From positions 1 through 64,000 of the forward strand of contig JBEBRW010000024.1 in assembly GCA_040394635.1 (NCBI GenBank): 64,000 bases of DNA, written 5' to 3'. The notes beneath the pieces were generated by a model. It saw nothing but the letters and a program-made list of their open reading frames with translations, made no database searches and was not told the DNA's origin. Both the position numbers and the translations under genes were made by a program. Position 1 is the stretch's first letter, and the number at the start of each line of letters is the position of its first letter. Below, piece after piece: positions 59,703 to 64,000 of the stretch. This DNA comes from UBA5239 sp040394635. GTDB lineage: Bacteria; Verrucomicrobiota; Lentisphaeria; Victivallales; Victivallaceae.

Positions 59703-62083
59703 TGGCTGTTCCTTTCTTTGATATGATTAATCTGTTTGCGCAATTCATAAAGATCGGTACGGATTTTCAGGTAATTTTCCGGGGAGATCGTCTTCGCAGG
59801 CAGCAGCACAAAACGGAAATCAATCCGGTTATCCGTGACGGTGAGAGAGGCGCTGTGCGTATGGTCGATTTTTGACCATTGGCGAGGTTCAAATTTTCTG
59901 TTATCGAATGCAATCTGATATTCGAAACTGGCTTGACGTCCGTCGAAAATCCGGATCGGATGAGCGCGCCAGGATGGCAGGAATGGCTTGGTCAGGTTAT
60001 CCGACAGCGGCGGCAGACTGCCGCTGTACATGAACGTGAACCTGCTATCATACTCCAGTTCGCTATAAATCAGCTCTGAGCCGGGCAGAATGTTGTCAAT
60101 GTATGATGCGAGCATGAACAACCTTTTTTGTCGCGTTCCGGCATTCACCAGCATTAGCGTTCGTTGCCATTCATACAGAAAAAGTCCCGTATTTTCGATC
60201 CTGATGGTCGCGATATCACCGGGTTGGATCCTGATATCAAATTTCGTCCGGCTTTGCTGCGCACCCGGCAAGTCGCCGAATGCAATGGACTTGCCGATAA
60301 ACATCCCGGTGGTATCGGCGTCGCCCGGCGGCAGGTCGCCGAACGGTGCGAGATTGTCGGTGGCGTCCAGATACAATTTGTGCTGCGGCAGGTATACGAT
60401 CATATGGTTGAACTGCCAGCACGGGAAGGATGAGTCGACCTGGCTGCCGCGATTGACCAGCACCCGGATGGCTTCGATGCCGAGCTCTTTGCACATGGCG
60501 TACATGGCGTTCGCCTTGTCCTTGCAGTCGCCGTAATTGTTGCGGATCATCTCGCCCGGGGTCTGCGGACGGAACGCCGCCGCGCCCAGCGGAGTCGTCA
60601 CGTAGCGGACGGTGTTCAGGTAGTCATAAATGCGCTTGACTTTGTCGAGCTCGCTCTCCGCGCCTTTGACCAGATCGGCGAGCAGGGCCCTGGCGTCGTC
60701 ATCCATTTCCTCGGAACGGGCGACCATGCGGTTGACCCAGTTCATGAAGTCCCCCCAACTCTGCAACGTGGTCAGGACCACCCGCGCCGGAATCAGCTCG
60801 GGATACGCATCGTAGGGCAGTTGTTCGTAGGCCGCCAACGTTTCGCTGCTGCTGTAGGTAACGGTATCGCCTTTTTCGGTTTTGGCCATGTTTTCCGGCG
60901 TGTTATAAAACTTGTATTTCAGCTCCTTCGGGAACGACACGGAGTAGCTGCAGACTGGCAGGATGGACTGAATATAAAAGGTCGCCTGGAACTCCGGCAG
61001 ATGGTTGGGGCGGGGGATTGAAATCCGCCGCTGCAAATATAGAATCGAGCCCGGCGGCGGGGTCGGCAGCGAACCCCCGGTAATCTCGCAATGCGAGCCG
61101 TCCGGGTAAATAATCCGGGCATTCCGGAAGCCGCTCACACCGCCCGGTGCGACCATTTCCGCGCCGGACTTCTCGATGATGTAAAACGTGTCAGCCTGCG
61201 TACCCGCGGCGGATTTGTCCTGATTCAGAATATACGAGACTTCGCGATGCAGATAAATCGCCGGATAACCGGCAAATTTTTCCGCGAGAACCTTGGCATC
61301 CGCGACCTGTTTCAGTGTTTCCGGTGTCGCTGGATTGACGATGAGTTTTTTCCGTTCCAGCAGCGATTTTAAATTGTCGGCGGGCGGGGTTTCCGCTTGA
61401 CTTGACACGGCAGTGGTGAACGTCATTTTCGAGCCGTCAAACGGATACGAGGCGCGTTCGCCGCGGTGATAAAACTGGGAGTTCTCGGCGATGGCCATCG
61501 ACGTATCGCGGTAGAATTTTTCGGTCAGCTGCCCGGCTTTTTTCAGCACATCGCCGAGCATGGCGTCGGGGCCGAGTTCCTGCAGTGCCTGCAAATAGAA
61601 CGCCGGATAACGCGGTATTCCGAGCTGGCCGGGGTCGTCCTGAGCGGCCACCACGGTTCGCTCGCCTTTGGCCAGTTGCGCCAGCAGGGCCGCGCTGCCG
61701 CTATTGAAGAGATACACGGTTTGGCGGGCCCTGACCGTGTCGAGCAGCTCGCCCAGTTCCTCGGCCGTGATGCGTCCATTGGCCGTGGGCAGCGAGATGC
61801 GCCGGGCATTCACCGAAGCATAACCGAACACATACAGCGCCAGCTCGTCATCAGATTTGGTTTGGGACGAAAGATGGGTCAGGGTGTTCCGGATGCCTTC
61901 GGCGGAGTCGGCGGTCACGCGGTAATCGCGCGCCGACAGCAGTTTCTCAAGCTGGGCGATCTGGCTGGCAGCCTCGGCTTCGAGCTCGGGCGTGCCGCAG
62001 CGCAGTTGAACAATAACGGCGTACGTCCCCGCATAGCAGGGAACCAGAAATGCCAACAGAAAAAAGTATAGAAACTTTGCCAT
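59699..62083 (-). CDS. Exported pseudo-caspase fused to a transglutaminase-like domain
   Basis: 794 residues with a signal peptide (MAKFLYFFLLAFLVPCYAG). Residues about 20-200 follow the caspase/C14 plan (TYAVIVQ, then the DDELALYVFGY strand and QTVYLFNSG), but the catalytic His and Cys positions hold Tyr88 (FGYAS for SGHGS) and Phe126 (LFNSG for ACxSG). The centre (about 270-480) resembles DUF3857. A transglutaminase core follows with NYGDCKDKAN (Cys520), FNHMIVYL (His) and LDATDN (Asp), a complete catalytic triad. First gene of the MoxR operon, promoter at 62111-62139. Probably periplasmic; substrate unknown. Confidence 0.82.
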   Translation of the reverse strand: MAKFLYFFLLAFLVPCYAGTYAVIVQLRCGTPELEAEAASQIAQLEKLLSARDYRVTADSAEGIRNTLTHLSSQTKSDDELALYVFGYASVNARRISLPTANGRITAEELGELLDTVRARQTVYLFNSGSAALLAQLAKGERTVVAAQDDPGQLGIPRYPAFYLQALQELGPDAMLGDVLKKAGQLTEKFYRDTSMAIAENSQFYHRGERASYPFDGSKMTFTTAVSSQAETPPADNLKSLLERKKLIVNPATPETLKQVADAKVLAEKFAGYPAIYLHREVSYILNQDKSAAGTQADTFYIIEKSGAEMVAPGGVSGFRNARIIYPDGSHCEITGGSLPTPPPGSILYLQRRISIPRPNHLPEFQATFYIQSILPVCSYSVSFPKELKYKFYNTPENMAKTEKGDTVTYSSSETLAAYEQLPYDAYPELIPARVVLTTLQSWGDFMNWVNRMVARSEEMDDDARALLADLVKGAESELDKVKRIYDYLNTVRYVTTPLGAAAFRPQTPGEMIRNNYGDCKDKANAMYAMCKELGIEAIRVLVNRGSQVDSSFPCWQFNHMIVYLPQHKLYLDATDNLAPFGDLPPGDADTTGMFIGKSIAFGDLPGAQQSRTKFDIRIQPGDIATIRIENTGLFLYEWQRTLMLVNAGTRQKRLFMLASYIDNILPGSELIYSELEYDSRFTFMYSGSLPPLSDNLTKPFLPSWRAHPIRIFDGRQASFEYQIAFDNRKFEPRQWSKIDHTHSASLTVTDNRIDFRFVLLPAKTISPENYLKIRTDLYELRKQINHIKERNSQ

Positions 62084-62110
62084 TCAGCAGCCCTTATTCG
62101 CAATTTTTTT

Positions 62111-62139
62111 ATCATACCACTGGAATAAAAGAAATACAA
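62111..62139 (-). promoter_or_regulatory. Promoter of the MoxR/vWA operon
   Basis: On the minus strand TTGTAT (complement of 62134-62139), 17-bp spacer and TATGAT (complement of 62111-62116), 28 bases before the ATG with an AAGGG ribosome site between. No other promoter is seen within the seven-gene operon. Confidence 0.6.
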
Positions 62140-62197
62140 TGACAAAAAATGCAGATATTTCATTATTTCTGGCCTTCAGCGTAATGATACGCGAAAA

Positions 62198-62344
62198 TTT
62201 TTTAAACACGGAAAACACGGAAAGCACGGAAATCTTTTTGTTAACCACAAAATACTCAAAATTGCACAAAAAAATTTATTAATTCTTTTTTGTAATTCCT
62301 TTCCTGATATTTCCGTGTTTTCCGTGTTTTCCGTGTTTAAAAAA
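62198..62344. repeat. 36-bp inverted repeat built from tandem ACACGGAAA units
   Basis: Left arm 62198-62233 and right arm 62309-62344 pair over 36 bp with a single G-T. Each arm has three copies of a 9-bp (A/G)CACGGAAA-type unit. The 75-base loop is AT-rich and contains a smaller inverted repeat (ACAAAAAA/TTTTTTGT). No gene inside. It could be a MITE-like element, a double-stranded processing site or a strong bidirectional barrier between the MoxR operon and the PLD gene end. Confidence 0.8.
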
Positions 62345-62354
62345 AGAGGATATT

Positions 62355-62882
62355 TTAAAGCAATGGGCAATCTGTGCAGTATTGGCGGCGTTCGCATTTG
62401 GTGCAGAAGGCGCCACGCCAGACATCGTCGAATTGTGTGGTCAGGGGCTCAATTAATCCGGCTTCGTCGGTCAGGATGCCGTTCTCGAAATTACGCTTGT
62501 TCTCGCCCTTGGCACCCATTCCGGCACCGGTCAGGTTCGCACTGCCGAAAAAGGCCTGCTTGCCGTCGATGATCACACATTTGAAGTGGACACGCGGGCA
62601 CAATACCCGCTCCACGCCGCCCCACAGCCCGGGGAATCGGTCAAAATCCTTGCGGAACGCCGGTCCCGGCTCTTTGGCGTGAATCAACCGTATTTCCACG
62701 TGCCGTTCCAGCAGTTCCGCCAGGATCTGCAGAAATGGCACCATCTGCTTCGTTAATCCGGCTTTTTCCACATACATATCTTTGATGTCGGCGGTAGCGA
62801 TCCAGAGCCGTTTCCGCGCCTGCGGGACCAGGTCGCGGATCACGGCCTCATAAATCTGCCGGTTGCTGACAAATCGAATCAT
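62355..62882 (-). CDS. Phospholipase D-like protein, single HKD, with C-terminal Cys cluster
   Basis: 175 residues from the ATG on the complement of 62880-62882 (AAGGAG site); longer frames overlap the sir2 gene. One HKD motif, HFKCVIID (about 110-117) followed by FFGSANLTGAG, as in single-motif Nuc/Zucchini-type enzymes that act as dimers on nucleic acid or phospholipid. The last 20 residues contain CxxC-x5-CxxC (FCTKCERRQYCTDC), a possible zinc or Fe-S site not usual in the family. No signal peptide. It follows sir2 by 14 bases in an apparent two-gene operon. Confidence 0.82.
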   Translation of the reverse strand: MIRFVSNRQIYEAVIRDLVPQARKRLWIATADIKDMYVEKAGLTKQMVPFLQILAELLERHVEIRLIHAKEPGPAFRKDFDRFPGLWGGVERVLCPRVHFKCVIIDGKQAFFGSANLTGAGMGAKGENKRNFENGILTDEAGLIEPLTTQFDDVWRGAFCTKCERRQYCTDCPLL

Positions 62883-62896
62883 TTTGCTCCTTGGTT

Positions 62897-63646
62897 TTAC
62901 AGCCAGCCGGACAGGGTTTCGAAGACGATTTTCAGGTCGTCGAATTTCAGTGCGGCGTAGCGGTCCAGATAGGTTGGCTGGCGGTTGACGATGACGATTT
63001 TGCCGCCGCCGTAGTAGGTGCCGAGCGGCAGCTTGGCCGCCGGCGGCACTGTCAGGCTGCTTCCCAGCACCAGCAGCAGGTCGGCTCCGGCGATTTCTTC
63101 GGTGGCGGTAGCCAGCAGTTCTTTGTCCAGGTGTTCGCTGAAAAATACGATACCCGGTTTGATCAGCCCTTCGCAGAATTGACAATACGGGACCTGACCC
63201 GATTTGACGATCTCCGCGATCGCATCATAGCCGTATTTGCGGCCGCATTTCATGCAGTGATGCCTGGACATGGAACCATGGAACTCACGGACGTTGACAC
63301 TGCCGGCGCGTTGATGCAGCGCGTCGATGTTCTGGGTATAAACCGTGTCCAGCAACTTGCATTTTTCCATTTCCGCCAGGACGTTGTGAATGATATTCGG
63401 CTCCTGCGACGTCAGGTTGTAAATGAAATTTTTGGCATACTCATAGAAAATATCCGGGTGCGCCGTGAAAAAGTGGATATCATGAATGGTCTCGATATCA
63501 TATCCCTTGAATTGCTTCGAAAACACCCCGTCTTCGCCCCGGAAATCAGGAATTCCCGACAGCGTGGAGATTCCCGCGCCGGTAAAAGCCACCACGTGTC
63601 TGGAGCATTCCAGCAGCTCCAGCAGTTGTTCCAATTCTCTTGTCAT
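62897..63646 (-). CDS. NAD-dependent protein deacylase, Sir2 family
   Basis: 249 residues, typical of bacterial sirtuins (CobB type). Motifs: FTGAGISTLSGIPDFRG (about 21-37), TQNIDALHQRAG (about 104-115) with catalytic His in EFHGSM, zinc-site HCMKCG and YCQFCEG, and GSSLTVPPAA. It removes acyl groups from lysines using NAD. AAAGGA ribosome site. Presence of an intact zinc site argues for a regulatory deacylase and against a defence NADase. Upstream of the PLD gene and divergent from a LacI regulator. Confidence 0.95.
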   Translation of the reverse strand: MTRELEQLLELLECSRHVVAFTGAGISTLSGIPDFRGEDGVFSKQFKGYDIETIHDIHFFTAHPDIFYEYAKNFIYNLTSQEPNIIHNVLAEMEKCKLLDTVYTQNIDALHQRAGSVNVREFHGSMSRHHCMKCGRKYGYDAIAEIVKSGQVPYCQFCEGLIKPGIVFFSEHLDKELLATATEEIAGADLLLVLGSSLTVPPAAKLPLGTYYGGGKIVIVNRQPTYLDRYAALKFDDLKIVFETLSGWL

Positions 63647-63729
63647 GACCGCTATTTCCTTTCAAGCTTCAATCTATCATGTTGGCACGAGATATTCAAA
63701 CCGTTTTTCGCATTTGTTCCGCGGCGGGA

Positions 63730-63776
63730 TTGACAATGGCGGAAAAGCATGTATAATAATTGGTGAAGCGATTCAC
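63730..63776 (+). promoter_or_regulatory. Consensus promoter and LacI-type operator
   Basis: Perfect TTGACA (63730-63735), 16-bp spacer and perfect TATAAT (63752-63757). At 63763-63776, over the transcription start, GTGAA-GCGA-TTCAC has 5-bp perfect arms and a central CG, the layout of LacI-family operators, suggesting autorepression of the gene starting at 63801. Confidence 0.75.
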
Positions 63777-63800
63777 TAAATCAATTTTCAAGGGTTCTCC

Positions 63801-64000
63801 ATGGCGACTTTAAGTGATGTGGCCAAGCGGGCGGGCGTCGGTGTCAGCACGGCCTCTTATGTAATCAACAAAACGGGATTGCACAAGGTCGGGGCGGAGG
63901 CTCAGGCGCGCATTCTGGCGGCGGCGGCGGAGCTGGATTATCACCCGAATATCGCGGGGAGGGCGCTGGCCAAGGGACGGACATTCATGGCCGGGGCGAT
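63801..64000 (+). CDS. LacI-family transcriptional regulator (partial, runs off the edge)
   Basis: 66 residues visible. The HTH is classic LacI: TLSDVAKRAGVGVSTASYVI (residues 3-22), followed by RILAAAAELDYHPNIAGRAL, the conserved linker into the hinge helix. The sensor domain lies beyond the window. A perfect promoter and palindromic operator precede it. Its target genes are probably further right. Confidence 0.93.
   Translation, partial: MATLSDVAKRAGVGVSTASYVINKTGLHKVGAEAQARILAAAAELDYHPNIAGRALAKGRTFMAGA

Noticed and set aside
62084..62354. Small frames rich in Phe-Ser-Val in the intergenic region
   Set aside because: They are translations of the tandem CACGGAAA/TTTCCGTG units of the inverted repeat, not genes.
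62355..63646. Sir2-PLD pair as an anti-phage defence system
   Set aside because: The sirtuin has an intact zinc site typical of a deacylase, and no other defence genes or mobile-element marks are nearby.

Overview
The window looks like the chromosome of a strictly anaerobic PVC-superphylum bacterium, most likely Lentisphaerota of the Victivallis kind. The signs are: a five-gene set arranged like the Amuc_1102-to-1098 pilus locus of Akkermansia; a pseudopilin with an H-X9-DG motif; families typical of that group (DUF4838, DUF6067-like glycoside hydrolase, PF12831 FAD oxidoreductase); a glycyl-radical enzyme; and many LacI, AraC, DeoR and IclR sugar regulators each paired with carbohydrate enzymes. 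The placement is inferred from gene content only. No rRNA, tRNA, CRISPR array, prophage or insertion sequence was seen.

Layout. 1-1550: lipoprotein start (minus), an AT-rich gap with an orphan terminator, a small membrane protein, and a region able to fold into many hairpins that ends in seven Ts (candidate ncRNA). 1590-6008: IclR + FAD oxidoreductase, then a DUF4838 gene divergent from an AraC regulator. 6041-9827: gap, pgk, tpiA, secG, with a terminator-like hairpin between gap and pgk and tandem repeats after pgk. 9856-21056: pilus-like operon (Amuc_1102-like, PilM-PilN fusion, Amuc_1100-like, Amuc_1099-like, two secretins) ending in an M28 lipoprotein. 21158-24053: a two-TM protein and uvrB. 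24092-27004: DeoR regulator divergent from a glycerophosphodiesterase/glycerol-1-phosphate-dehydrogenase-like pair. 27028-29811: heparinase-like lyase and phosphodiester glycosidase, convergent. 29936-35861: Gfo/Idh oxidoreductase, epimerase, glycyl-radical enzyme and its activase, divergent from an AraC regulator. 35864-41609: LacI regulator, pseudopilin and a 1296-residue glycan enzyme in one operon. 41676-50470: a seven-gene sugar operon (PfkB kinase, fucose-isomerase-like, IolB, FGGY kinase, FAD oxidase, Fe-S protein, class II aldolase) divergent from a DeoR regulator. 50476-62139: seven-gene MoxR/DUF58/vWA operon headed by a pseudo-caspase/transglutaminase. 62198-64000: a 36-bp inverted repeat, PLD and Sir2 genes, and the start of a LacI regulator.

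Recurring patterns. (1) Short tandem arrays sit at the 3' ends of genes: three 7-bp arrays (AATTAAG, AATTGAG, AATTACG in gene orientation) after pgk, the phosphodiester glycosidase and iolB, plus a 9-bp array after the activase. (2) Three regulators (IclR and two DeoR) have a good promoter whose predicted start falls on the ATG, with no Shine-Dalgarno, so they are predicted to be leaderless; most other genes have clear Shine-Dalgarno sites. (3) Most recognisable promoters have a 16-bp spacer. (4) Both DeoR-controlled divergent regions carry helically phased direct repeats that look like operators.

Most promising for new biology: the MoxR/vWA operon with a caspase-like domain lacking both catalytic residues; the composite sugar pathway; the unassigned glycyl-radical enzyme cluster; the structured RNA at 1283-1550; and the 3'-end heptamer arrays.
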